The position numbers and the translations under genes are program-made. The notes below the pieces were generated by a model. That model saw only the letters and a list, made by a program, of their open reading frames with translations. It had not been told where the DNA came from and did not search any database. A stretch of 64,000 bases of DNA from Pteria penguin (Eukaryota > Mollusca > Bivalvia > Pterioida > Pteriidae): contig CM068580.1 in NCBI GenBank assembly GCA_035048485.1, positions 34,881,585 to 34,945,584 on the forward strand, written 5' to 3'. This document shows positions 10,901 through 21,700 of the stretch, piece after piece; position 1 is the stretch's first letter, and the number at the start of each line of letters is the position of its first letter.

Positions 10901-12451
10901 TTAAGGCGTTTGAAGATACGCTACCGCCTGAGGACGACCCTACACTCGTTGCAGCGAAAAAACTACTTCAACTCTTAAACGCTAAAGACGGTGTGTATAG
11001 ATATTTTACAATTCACATAATTGACTATTTTGATAAAAATAAGTCTATTGTTATGTTATGAATGACTCTAACTGTTTACTTATGCATTTTTTCTGTAATC
11101 TTTATTCTAGCATTGTCTGCAGCATCAAGGACACGGCATCTGGAGAAACTTAGGAACGCAATCCGGGGAGCCAAAGCGGCTAACTACGATGGTATTCTCA
11201 ATCTGCAGATCGTAACCGCTGAACGTCTGCGAGACAAATTAGTGAGAATCGAAAAACTCCGACATAATATTCTGGTCATGGATCAATCGACTGCTGCCGA
11301 ATTAAGAACTTATACTCATCCACCAGATGGCGTTAGGCAGTCCATCATGGCGGTATTGATGTTGTTAGAATATCCAAAGAAAGATGTTAAGGTAACCCGA
11401 AATTTTGTGGTAAATAATGATCTATATCCTTTAATATAGAGTGGTCTCTTTAATCGCACCAGGGACGTATATAACGTGTTATATGGGACGTGTATAACGT
11501 GCTATATACGTCCCTGATTGTACGTGTTTTTAGTCTTATAAAGTACCAAAATAAGTGTAAAGGAATAAAATGTGTATTTCAGGATTGGAAAGCATGTCAG
11601 AATATTTTGTCTCGGACTGGAAAGGAATCTCTCATGCGTAGGGTGGCTATGTTTGATCCTAAATACTGTTTCCTGGACGTTGCTTTGGAAGCAAAAGCAG
11701 TTATCGACCCTTTTACTTTAGAGGAAATTCGCGACGTGAGCAATGGAGCAGCTGCTTTCTACAACTGGGTTTGTTAAATCTCTTGTACTGTGATAGATTA
11801 TGTATTATATACAGTGCTATGACAGTTGTTACAAATTTCTTTGAGTATCAAGTCTATCTATGAAAAAAAAAAAAATCAGACATCTTTTGATAATGTTTTG
11901 TGGGGCAGATATTTGAATTTGAAGACACGGCTTTACTAAGTCTATGAAATGTCACCCTACAGATAGTGAGATAATACCAAATATTTCAAAGAAAAGTCAT
12001 ATACTCTACTGTAGGAAACATCTGAAATAAGCTATTTTTAAAATACTGTTAGGCCATAATAAAAAACTATTAGATTCTCTTCAACTTTTCAAAAAAAAAT
12101 TTCGGGGCGGATGGGGATGAGAATGTAGGATTTTTTTTAAAATTATGGCCTTATCGGAAACTTTTATTTTAAAATTTAAAATTAGTATTTAAGTTTTCTA
12201 TTTTATGGTAGGCTTACGGTATGATAAAGGAGGTAGAATCCACCGGAGGGGCAAGTCGTCCAATGGAGGAATGGATGAAGATGACGGAGGACGTTAGAGG
12301 AGTAGAGGAGAGAGTCTCCATGGGTCCAGCATCAGCGCGTAGTCGAAAGATCGCGCAGGAATCTCAGCTAGGCGAATCACCCATGAGGATGAATACGCAG
12401 TTGTCGATAAATAGAACTTACACCGTGGCATCTCAGAAGGATCAACAATGA
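4914..12451 (+). CDS. Array copy 1: KY/hillarin-like pseudo-transglutaminase with C-terminal dynein-stalk-head-like module
   Basis: Spliced gene of seven exons: 4914-4964, 5774-5914, 8154-8386, 8937-10990, 11111-11391, 11583-11768, 12212-12451. They join to 3186 bases, 1061 residues, with no internal stop. Order in the protein: Met-Gly start; linker (18-64); transglutaminase-like domain (about 65-255) with the family's YFLTDP...WTHYPDE..WQL segment; four KY-type Ig-like modules with G-[KE]-Y signatures near 352, 473, 589 and 697; helical region (about 769-880); dynein stalk-head-like module (about 880-990); short tail. At the catalytic positions Gln130 replaces Cys and Ala173 replaces His; Asp188 remains. 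Unlike the other copies, the first helical repeat is encoded inside the large exon, so one intron is missing. KY/hillarin proteins are cytoskeletal in animals; enzymatic activity is unlikely here. Homology of the first part is confident; function is inferred. Confidence 0.88.
5646..5690. repeat. Hairpin, GGGACGTATATA family (1)
   Basis: Arms of 20 bases (cagggacgtatataacacat and its exact complement) around a 5-base loop, in intron 1 of copy 1. Related hairpins lie at 6472-6520 and 11460-11516. Confidence 0.92.
5774..5914 (+). CDS. Copy 1 exon 2: N-terminal linker
   Basis: Forty-seven codons between a tttcag acceptor and an AAT|gtaaga donor, both phase 0. It encodes a polar, probably disordered stretch ending in a short motif (SIDEYALN) that matches the ends of exon 2 in copies 2 (MDDVALN) and 3 (IDRTALD). 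That match supports the exon call. Confidence 0.8.
6472..6520. repeat. Hairpin, GGGACGTATATA family (2)
   Basis: It starts cagggacgtatatatctt and ends with a near-complement (agatatatacgtccatg), in intron 2 of copy 1. The ends match the 5646 and 11460 hairpins; the centre differs. Confidence 0.85.
6575..6840. repeat. Possible foldback element in intron 2 of copy 1
   Basis: The segment ggagtacaactctcggcc (near 6579) is approximately complementary to ccgagggttgtactccgatg (near 6802). The interior is AT-rich. Imperfect arms, so low confidence. Confidence 0.4.
8083..8143. repeat. (TTCA)n/(TTTA)n microsatellite beside a splice acceptor
   Basis: Tetranucleotide repeats run to within about ten bases of the exon 3 acceptor at 8153, so they form its pyrimidine-rich tract. 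Confidence 0.85.
8154..8386 (+). CDS. Copy 1 exon 3: N-terminal half of the transglutaminase-like domain
   Basis: The acceptor is ttgaag and the donor CA|gtaagt (phase 2). It encodes the helix with RAIFRWVTS and the segment that carries the active-site Cys in KY peptidases. Here that segment reads TSQGGYAHL, so Gln130 stands at the Cys position. The (TTCA)n/(TTTA)n tract upstream runs almost to the acceptor. Confidence 0.88.
8937..10990 (+). CDS. Copy 1 exon 4: rest of transglutaminase-like domain, four KY Ig-like modules, first helical repeat
   Basis: Large exon of 2054 bases (phase 2 in, phase 1 out) with acceptor tttcag and donor GACG|gtgtgt. It starts at the codon completing Gln142, followed by MLDIPCVIING. 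The His region reads GAQWNA, with Ala at the His position; FIDAFW keeps the Asp. Four beta modules follow, each ending in a [FL]P..G[KE]Y-type strand. The last 58 codons encode a basic helical segment (RKRRRILMLKRR...) that is a separate exon in copies 2-4. Confidence 0.9.
11111..11391 (+). CDS. Copy 1 exon 5: helical repeat and first half of stalk-head-like module
   Basis: 281 bases, the same length as in copies 2 and 3 (phase 1 in, phase 0 out, donor AAG|gtaacc). It encodes a helical hairpin and then a segment with TAAELRTY, HPPDGV and LMLLEY, matching the dynein stalk head order: E-[LI]-K, PP..V, then a hydrophobic LLL stretch. A second acceptor 12 bases downstream (11123) is in frame and would drop four residues. 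Confidence 0.85.
11460..11516. repeat. Hairpin, GGGACGTATATA family (3)
   Basis: It lies in the 191-base intron 5 of copy 1. The ends cagggacgtatata and tatatacgtccctg are exact complements; the inner part holds a second partial copy of the arm. Confidence 0.9.
11583..11768 (+). CDS. Copy 1 exon 6: second half of stalk-head-like module
   Basis: Exactly 186 bases, phase 0 at both ends, as in all four copies. It starts DWKACQNIL and ends with DVSNGAAAFYNW. In dynein heavy chains the corresponding stretch starts with W-K after the LLL segment and closes with an S.a....W motif before coiled coil 2. Confidence 0.85.
12212..12451 (+). CDS. Copy 1 exon 7: C-terminal tail
   Basis: The acceptor is tggtag; the frame continues AYGMIKEVES, equivalent to the first residues after the stalk head in the other copies. 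A 70-residue polar tail ends at TGA 12449-12451. No domain is recognised in the tail. The nearest AATAAA I see downstream is at 13066, about 0.6 kb away. Confidence 0.8.
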   Translation, partial: AYGMIKEVESTGGASRPMEEWMKMTEDVRGVEERVSMGPASARSRKIAQESQLGESPMRMNTQLSINRTYTVASQKDQQ

Positions 12452-13225
12452 AATCTTATGTCTATATAATTGATCATTTGATGCCATAATCATTTTCGGA
12501 TTTTATTTATTTTGTCGACTATGTTAATGTATCAGTCTTTTGTGGTGGATATCTTCGGACACCTTCAGTAATTTTTAAGCACAAACTGAGCAATATATAG
12601 ATAGAATTGATAAATAGTATTTTCTAAAGATGTTTGTGACGTAAAGTAATGACTTGAAGGAATTCCTTCCCTTTATGTCCTTGCTTAAAGTTACATTGCT
12701 GATCTTAGAAATGCCAATTATATAGATTTGTCCATGCATACATGGAAATGCGTAAGAAAATTATCATAATTTAATGATATTATGACCGCTGCATATCATG
12801 GGAATGATTAGAGACCATATCTGTAAAATCAAGAAAAATGTGTGGTGATTTTTATAACAAAGTGTTTTATATATCATCATGAATATTCTAAATATAGTTT
12901 ATAATCCATTCCCTAACGATCAAAACATTTTTAAAGGTGAACAGGAATGAAATTTCTACATGTAAATTTGTAAAAGACGCATCCCAATGGCCGAAATATT
13001 GATGCACTCAGTAATACAGAAATACGAATGTTATGTTTGTAGTATTTCTCTGTCATAAAGTACAAAATAAACCGTACATTATCTATTAAGATATTATTGT
13101 TCAATGTTGTTTGTTGGCAAAGGATGGTAGTTAACGAGACGTTTGATTGGCTAGTCTGCTGGGAAATAGATATTACTATTTCAATGTATCAGGTGCTCTG
13201 AATGGGTGAAATTATTTAATCAACT
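12452..13225. other. Downstream flank of copy 1
   Basis: Probable 3' untranslated region and spacer. AATAAA at 13066 is a possible polyadenylation signal. Nothing else recognised. Confidence 0.5.
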
Positions 13226-13566
13226 TATAGATAGTTTTCGAACGCATAAAATTTATTGGAGTTACTTCCCTTTTCGGCCATGTTGGAGGTATATGACTGG
13301 AAAATAATGAATAAATCAACCATATTGTGTAAAGAATTTCTCCAAATTAGGAATGCTTCATGAAGTTTTGCAATTGTTATGTAATAAAACAACTATTGAA
13401 CAATGTCAAAATGTTTTCAAAAGAGTGAAAATATAGACAACTTTCTCAAAAACATTAAATACAATTTATATGAATATGAAGCAAAAACTGCAGTTTCACA
13501 TCCAAAAATGGCGGAAAGGGAAATAACTCCAATTAAATTTCATGCATTCGAAAACTACCTATGAAT
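13226..13566. repeat. Foldback (MITE-like) element, about 340 bp
   Basis: The left arm (tagatagttttcgaacgcat... ttggagttacttccctt...cggccat) is the imperfect complement of the right arm (atggcggaaagggaaataac... gcattcgaaaactacct). The interior is AT-rich with no coding. Confidence 0.75.
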
Positions 13567-13649
13567 AGCCTGAAGATTTGTTCTGCTGTAAAATCATACG
13601 TTTAACATGAGACCCTATGAAAAAAGGAATTGCTATGTTTTGTGTATCA

Positions 13650-13720
13650 ACCTGATTAAAACCAAATCTGCATTCCGCTTATTTATTTATCTCATTGCGT
13701 ACAAATAGAGAAGAGGAATA
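13650..13720. repeat. Degenerate copy of the 14942 hairpin
   Basis: It shares ctgattaaaacca, cattccgctt and acaaatagagaag.ggaataaa with the hairpin at 14942-15040, but the arms have decayed. Confidence 0.7.
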
Positions 13721-13844
13721 AAAATATAGTTTAAGGAAATAAGACATCAACATAAATAATTTGCATTATGGTCGTACGTCATAGTAATATTTATGTTGTC
13801 TCAGACGGTATTGATTAGTAACTGATTGTAGAATATGAATGTCC

Positions 13845-14150
13845 TTATAGGAGTTATTTCCCCTTGTTAAAAATATGAAAAACTTAAAATGCTGAAATCG
13901 TGCTGGGTGAACTTTACTTTTATTCATGAATCTTGAAGAAAGATATTACTGAGCTTTTCACAAAGAAGTTCTTTTTTTATAAGTTTCGTCCTTTTTGAGA
14001 AAATATATGCAAAACATAGGCATTTCTCATAGGGTTCAATACAAACTTTAACTACACCTACGTCAGTGGAAAACGTTACTTTTAGAAAATCCTTCGGTGA
14101 AAGTCTTTCTTTTACTTTCTTTTATAGAATGCTTCTGAATGATACATCAA
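13845..14150 (+). repeat. Dispersed repeat A, copy 2
   Basis: Same order of segments as 3385-3720, about 70-75 percent similar by eye. Class unknown. Confidence 0.65.
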
Positions 14151-14941
14151 CTTTAAAATTCAGCATTTTATCTATTGAGATATGAATAGGGTTCATTGTA
14201 CACGTAACACCTTAAATCAGATTTAGACTGTATTTGAGAAAGAAAAAAAACCCGTCTGTTTACTTTCTCACAAGGTATCAAAGTAGCAATTAGTTTTCCA
14301 GGGGGCTAAATGTTAATGAATTGTGAAATTTCTATCTCTAAGAATATTATCTGAAGCTTCCTTTGCATTTCAATAAAAAGAAAGATTCCCAATTACATCT
14401 AAAAAAATGCTGAAAATAAATAAATAAAATAAATAAGTAAATAAATAAACACCCCTTCTTCTGTCTGTTATCTGTTATTAATAGTGACATCCGATTCTGG
14501 TTACTATTACCTAGCTTGGTATCCTGCATGGCACAGACCGGAATCGCATCCAGGTTTGACAGAGGTAGAATGTTCCGACTTTTCTCATTTTGTGGCCACC
14601 AGCCTCTCCTTAAAACTACATTATGTGACACAGTGTATGCATAGGATAAGACACTATAATTTTAAAGCAAGCTATACTTATTTTTATTAAAGTGACTGTA
14701 TACAGGACATTTCGATTTGCTGTACTCCATGAATGTTAATGATTTTCGAATTTCGCCTTTGTATAGTTTTTCCAAACCGTTGATTCTCCAATTTTGCATT
14801 GAGTAAGGCCATAATTTAGACATTTCTATGAAACAAGACATTTTCAATTCGACAATCTTTTCAAAATTTACTGATCTCACAATTTTACAGGGAAATGAGT
14901 CTGGCAAGTTAACATCTTCTACATTACGTGGATTTCTTACC

Positions 14942-15040
14942 AATTTGATTAAAACCATACCTTTATTCCGCTTCTCGAGTTGTCCCATTGCTTATAGGAC
15001 AAATAGAGAAGCGGAATAAAGATATGGTTTTAATCAGATT
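14942..15040. repeat. Hairpin with 35-bp arms
   Basis: Arms 14942-14976 and 15006-15040 (aatttgattaaaaccatacc...) are nearly perfect complements around a 29-base loop. The flanks also repeat gatttcttacc on each side in direct orientation. Confidence 0.88.
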
Positions 15041-15239
15041 GATTTCTTACCAGCTTGTTTCTGTGGTGAACGCACGCCCGCTTTACAATTATTGTGCATA
15101 GACATAGAGGTTTGACGAGTTTGGAGGAGTTACTGATCTTGGCACTAGGAGAGGTGATGACTGCTCCTACCATGTCGTTATATGCGTTTCATTTAAATCA
15201 AGTATAGAATAAATTAATATTTCATTTGCATGTAGTAGA

Positions 15240-15325
15240 AAAAATATACAGGAGAACATACTGCTTGATTCGTTATCAAAGGAGGCTGAGTTCGATTCCT
15301 AACTGTGGCTCTTCAGCGTCATGTA
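15240..15325 (+). repeat. Possible tRNA-derived SINE fragment
   Basis: A B-box-like motif gagttcgattcctaactg is preceded at tRNA-like distance by a weak A-box-like stretch. No clear tail; low confidence. Confidence 0.3.
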
Positions 15326-15327
15326 TT

Positions 15328-15545
15328 CGGTTTTTTCATTATAAAGAGTTTCTTCCCATTTAAGACGATATCTGACGTAAAATAATTATGACGTCATCAA
15401 ATTCTATGGAAACTGATCTAAAACTCAGAGAAATAATAGAACAACAATGATGTTTTCATAGGAATTTGATGGCGTCATTATTGTTTTATGTCAGATACCG
15501 TCCCAAATGGGTAGTAACTCTGTTTAACGAAAAGAGTCAATAAAA
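15328..15545. repeat. Foldback (MITE-like) element, about 220 bp
   Basis: Arms of about 80 bases: the left (ttttcattataaagagttt, cccatttaagacgatatctg, acgtcatcaaattc) is complementary with mismatches to the right (gaatttgatggcgtcatt, gtcagataccgtcccaaatg, ggtagtaactctgtttaacg). The loop is about 55 bases. Confidence 0.8.
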
Positions 15546-17920
15546 AAGAAGAGTTTCCCTTTGCACGGGTCTAAATTTCTGTATAATGTCTCAGGCAAAT
15601 GCTGTCATGTTTGTCTAAGTGAAATAATCAACGCGTGACGCAAAACAATAGACCGTTCCACTTTCGTCAAAAGTCAAGCACTTTAGCGCAATATCTGACT
15701 ATGATGACGTCATGCAAGGTTGGACAAGTCGGACATTTGATTATGACGTCATAAATATAACAATCAAAAGTCCGCTAAACATCGCTTTCTGTGCTGAAAA
15801 GTGGATCGGTGTATTATGAATCAAACAGAGAAAGAAATTCTAGCTCAATTGATTTCAATTTTAATTCAATTAAATTCTATTCCGTTGAGTTTTAAAGAGT
15901 TGCAAATCTTGTGGCTAAAGATAATTATGTTTCAGTGATGTAAGCAAATAAACCAAACTAAAAATTCTTCAAAAAGTGGTTTTTAAATGTTTTATATGTT
16001 CCAAAATCATCGAAATCTAATAAACTCGCGTAAACAAAAAATTATTATAGTAAACATGAATGTGTGTACAGTAAAATATCCCAGTTGATTTTATTTTTGT
16101 TAGTTTATTATGACATTCATTGATCTTACATCATGTTTTGTATGACACGTATGTCATGACAAATTCTTTCTCGTCACTCCGCGGGCGTTTTCAAATTCAT
16201 TGTGTTGTAAACTACTTAATTTATATTTTCCTTCGCCAATCGTTTGGTCTGTCCGGTCACCACTTCAGCACCACGGTCAGATCTTGTGACCGAATTACCG
16301 TTTTTAGGGTTTAAAGATATCTGAACATACATATGTTTATTATTTTAATGCTCAAGGCCTAACTGGAAATTTAAAGTATAAATATTTGAAGAGCAAATTC
16401 ATTAACAAATTGACCCAAAAGAAAGATTCAAAGATGCTATCTAAGAACAGAGCTATGCATGAGGTAGATACTTTTAGTTTCAGAATAAATTACAAACTTT
16501 TATATATTTCGGATCAGTTCAAAGATACTGAAAAAAGCCCTTATGAATGCTCGCTGTATTTCATTTTACATTTGATATCTAGATATGGGAACTAATATAG
16601 AATATAGAATCTATACAGTATAACGAAAATCTGGAATGTTATATTACCGGTATTGTATGTTCAAAAATCCGTAGAGACTTTGTCTCCCATCAAGGGTATT
16701 ATATGAAATTGCGACTTAAAACTATGAGAAACACTGGAAAACTCGGACTGTCTCAAACAGTTTTTAATTTTTTCTTTAGTACCGTAAGAGATGCATTATG
16801 AATCAGAAAATATAAAAAAGAAACCGAGCCTGGTGGATTGGACTTTTTTTTTATCAATACACGATTTCCTTGTTTAAAAATGTTTATGCAGGTAGTAACA
16901 TGCATGGCATTAGTTGTAATATACCATTCATTCACTGTGTATCATTATACTTATTCTAAAGAATAAAGTATATCATTGGTGTTCTCTACGCTATACGTAC
17001 GATTGATGATTACTTCATATATCAGGTCAAACATTGGAGATTTAGTCACAGTATGGAAATATGTGAAAATTCTATTTCATTTCATCTGTAGCACCGCATC
17101 TCGCTTAAATTCATTTTGAGATCAGATGATGATAATCCACAAATACCGCTCGCAAATAAGAAAACTCGTGCACGTTATCTCTTGAATGATTTATTTTGAC
17201 TGTTGAACCATACATCGCGGGAGTAGCGAACAAACAGGGAGTGCTAACTCATTATATATATTATGTTTACTTGCGGCCGTCGAAATTTTTTCGTACCCAA
17301 CCTCTCCCCTCCCCCTCCCCCACGTACACTTACTTTCATGGATATGTGGCAAAAAAATAATCCGGCTCTGAATATTGGCAACGAAAAAAAAAAAAAAAAA
17401 ACCGGTTCTGAAAAAAGACAAAATGTCTTCCCTATATGAAAATCATATGTCTGCACCCTAATGTGTATAGCGGTATCAGGCTTTTTTAATCCGACCATTT
17501 TAAGGCATTTACTTTACAGTAGTGTCACGATTTTCTGGTCCAATGTAAGTTGTACGTGACCGACTGTAGTTTGGCGGAATGTCATAAGACCTTTGACTTA
17601 TATTATGATTCTGGTAATTCTGGCTAGTGAATCCAGTTGTGATTTCTTTTTGAAATATCTTCTTCAGAAAGAGTTTATAAAATGAATAAATTATTGGTTA
17701 AGGCAATTGTGGATAAGTGCGAAGAAGCATTTTTGTGTTTTGTTCTATTCAGCAATAAAATAATACCCTATAAGTGTAATCCGTCTAGAAATAAACATAT
17801 TAGAAAATTAGCATAAACCGAAAATATCACTTCTCCATGTACATGTACTTATTTCCCAGATATATAAACAGTTATAGTTTGATGTATTTCCATACTGTGG
17901 AAAATTATCTAATGCCTAAA
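15546..17920. other. Intergenic stretch between copies 1 and 2
   Basis: AT-rich. Repeated tgacgtcat motifs near 15700-15755, and an A run at 17383-17400. No gene or RNA recognised. Confidence 0.5.
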
Positions 17921-18010
17921 CAGTGAACAGTATGGTCACTCTAGACATGGCAAAAAGTGTGGTAACAGTGAACAGTATGGTCACTCTAGACATGGCAAAA
18001 AGAGTGGTAA
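17921..18010. repeat. 45-bp direct duplication
   Basis: Two nearly identical adjacent copies beginning cagtgaacagtatggtcact, 45 bases apart. Confidence 0.9.
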
Positions 18011-18648
18011 CAGAATGTCATTTATTGTCATATTCAAAATTGCTATCTCAATACACAATTATGGCTGTATCGTTAATTTTTAAACTACCTATCAATCGAA
18101 AAAGGTGTTATGATATATAATATATGGTATATGCATGAGTGAGTATGTGTGCTGGGTGTATTATATAATGTTTTGGATACTTGGGTCAGGAGATCAGACA
18201 CTTCATATCGGACATGTGACAACATACTAGTACATAATACATAGAAATTATTAATCTTTAATTGGGTTGATTTTATAAGTGAAAATTTGACCTAGTTATA
18301 TTAAATTTTAATCGTACATTATCCATATCAATCAATATTGATCGTTTATTTAACCGAAAATTCCACGGAGTTTCTTTATATTTCTATAGCTGTTTAACTG
18401 TTTCTGACATAATCCTTTAATCCTTATTGTTTAATCAATAAAACCCCCGAGAGAATTTCAAACAATTGGAACATGTAGGTCAGATTTCTTTAATACCTGA
18501 AAATAGTTTACTGTCAATCTGATTACTTTTCTGATTTACTACTGCACGTTTGAAAGTGCATGGTGGATCGTTTGATATAGACATGATGTATATATCTTTT
18601 TGCCTCGATGCTCCTCCTTGTTTAGGTCTTTAGCATCACACCTCTACC

Positions 18649-18717
18649 ATGGGAGCTGCAGGGACGAAGACTCCACGCACAGAAAAGCAACTGGTCAACA
18701 CGCCTAGACCAAGACAG
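18649..18717 (+). CDS. Copy 2 exon 1: Met-Gly start exon
   Basis: Twenty-three codons starting MGAAGTK, in a good initiation context (ctaccATGG), ending at CAG|gtacac, phase 0. Gly2 with Thr6 and Lys7 fits the N-myristoylation consensus. The rest is basic and polar. Confidence 0.75.
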
Positions 18718-21700
18718 GTACACTACATACTCTATTACTGAGATTCTCTGATTACCTCTTTGTGTTCATATACCGCTAACATGTTTATCCCAATAATTAT
18801 TCTATTCTGTGTTATAGAATGAAACGTCCAAACCAATCCCCCGAGGGACAATCTCACGGAAGGGTTTTCCTGAACCATCACCTCCACGTACCTCGACCAA
18901 AGAGTACCTAAAGGGAATGGACTTCACTGGCATGGATGACGTAGCATTAAATGTAAGTAACGTTTGACTGACTGACTGATTGATTACTGTTTTACAGGTA
19001 TACTATAGGGCCCTCCTACTCGCCATGCACAGGTATATTAAAAGACTCTCCTACTCGCCATGGACCGGTATAATGGAGGTTCCTTCTACTCACCATGATC
19101 AAGTATACTGGAGGGCCTTCCTACTCACCACGACCAGGTATACTGGAGGATTCTTCTACTCACGATAACCAGGTATACTGGAGGACCGTCCTACTCACAA
19201 CGACCAGGTATACTGGAGGACCCTTCTACACGCCATGACCAGGTATACTGAAGGACCCTCCTACTCACCATGGCCAGGTATACTGGAGGACCCTCCTACA
19301 CGCTATGACCAGGTATACTAGAGGACCCTCCTACTCCCCATGACCAGGTATACTGGAGGATCCTCCTACTCGCCATGACCAGGTATACTGGAGGACCCTC
19401 CTACTTGACATGACCAGGTATACTGGATGACCCTCCTACATGCCATGAGCAGGTATCGTAGAGGATCCTCGTACTCACCATGACCAGGTATACTGGAGGA
19501 CCCTCCTACTTGACATGACCAGGTATACTGGATGACCCTCCTACATGCCATGAGCAGGTATCCTAGAGGATCCTCCTACTCGGCATGACCAGGTATACTA
19601 GGACCCTCCTACTCACCATGACCAGGTATACTGGAAGACCCTCCTACTTGCCATGGCCATGTATACTGGATGCCCCTCCTACTCACCATGACCAGGTATA
19701 CTGGAGGACCCTCCTACTTGCCATGACCAGGTATACTGGAGGACCCTCCTACTTGCCATGACCAGGTATACTGGATGACCCTCCTCCATGCCATGAGCAG
19801 GTTTCCTAGAGGATCCTCCTACTCGGCATGACCAGGTATACTGGAGGACCCTCCTACTCACCATGACCAGGTATACTGGAGGATCCTCCTACTCTCATGA
19901 CCAGGTATACTGGAGGACCCTCCTACTCGCCATGACCAGGTATACTGGAGGACCCTCCTACTTGCCATGACCAGGTATACTGGATGACCCTCCTTCATGC
20001 CATGAGCAGGTATCCTAGAGGATACTCCTACTCGGCATGACCAGGTATACTGGAGGACCCTCCTACTCACCATGACCAGGTATACTGGAGGACCCTCCTA
20101 CTCGGGATGACCAGGTATACTGGATGACCCTTCTACATGCCATGAGCGGGTATCCTAGAGGATCCTCCTACTCGCCATGACCAGGTTTACTAGAGGACCC
20201 TACTACTCCCCATGACCAGGTATACTGGAGGTTCTTCCTACACGCTATGACCAGGTATACTGGAGGACCCTCCTACTCGCCATGACCAGGTATACTAGAG
20301 GACCCTCCTACACGCTATGACCAGGTATACTAGAGGACCCTCCTACACGCTATGACCAGGTATACCGGAGGAACCTCCTACACGCTATGACCAGGTATAC
20401 TACAGGACCCTGATACACGCTACAGGAGGACCCTTCTACTCGTCATGGCCCGGTATACTGGAGGACCCTCCTACTCTCCATGACCAGGTATACTGGACGT
20501 CCCTCCTACTCAACATGACCAGGTATACTAGAGGACCCTCCTACACGCTATGACCAGGTATACTGGAGGACCCTCCTACTCGTCATGGCCCGGTATATTG
20601 GGGCCCTCCTACTCTCCATGACCAGGTATATTGAAGGACCCTCCTACTCGCCATGACCAGGTATACTGAAGGACCCTCCTACTCGCCATGTCCAGGTAAC
20701 AGTATATCTGCTGTCCTGTATAACGGTATACGTGGACATGCGACTGCATGACCAGGTATACTGGACGACCCTCCTACTCACCATGACCAGATATACTTGA
20801 GGACCCTCCTACTTACAATGACCAGGTATACTGAAGGACCCTCCTACTCACCATGACCAAGTATAGTGGAGGACCCTCCTACTCGCCATGACCAGGTATA
20901 CTAGAGGACCCTCCTACAAGCTATGACCAGGTATACTGGAGGACCCTCCTAATCGTCATGGCCCGGTATACTGGAGGACCCTCCTACTCTCCACGACCAG
21001 GTATACTGGAGGACCCTCCTACTCACCATGACCAGGTATACTAGAGGACCCTCCTGCACGCTATGACCAGGTATACTGGAGGACCCTCCTACTCCCCAGG
21101 ACCAGGTATACTGGAAGACCCTCCTACTCACCATTACCAGGTATACTGAAGGACCCTCCTATTCACCATGACCAGGTATACTAGAGGACCCTCCTACACG
21201 CTACTGGAGGACCCTCCTACTCGTCATGGAGCGGTATACTGGAGGACCCTCTTACTCACCATGACCAGGTATACTGGAGGACCCTCCTACACGCTATGAC
21301 CAGGTATACTGGAGGACCCTCCTACTCGCCATGACCAGGTATACTAGAGGACCCTCCTACACGCTATGACCAGGTATACTGGAGGACCCTCCTACTCCCC
21401 AGGACCACGTATACTGGAGGACCTTCCTACTCACCATGACCAGGTATACTGAAGGACCCTCCTATTCACCATGACCAGGTATACCAGAGGACCCTCCTAC
21501 ACGCTACTGGAGGACCCTCCTACTGGTCATGGCCCGGTATACTGGAGGGCCCTCCTACTCTCCATGACCAGGTATACTGGAGGACCCTCCTACTCACCCT
21601 GACCAGGTATACTAGAGGACCCTCCTACACGCTATGACCAGGTATACTGGAGGACTCTCCTACTCGCCATGACCAGGTATACTAGAGGACCCTCCTATTC

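Noticed and set aside
10494..10901. 135-residue minus-strand frame
   Set aside because: Shadow of copy 1 exon 4.
11111..12451. A dynein heavy-chain gene
   Set aside because: Only a stalk-head-like module is present; no AAA+ or P-loop sequence, linker or coiled coil 2 occurs, and the splice phases join it to the KY-like exons in all four copies.
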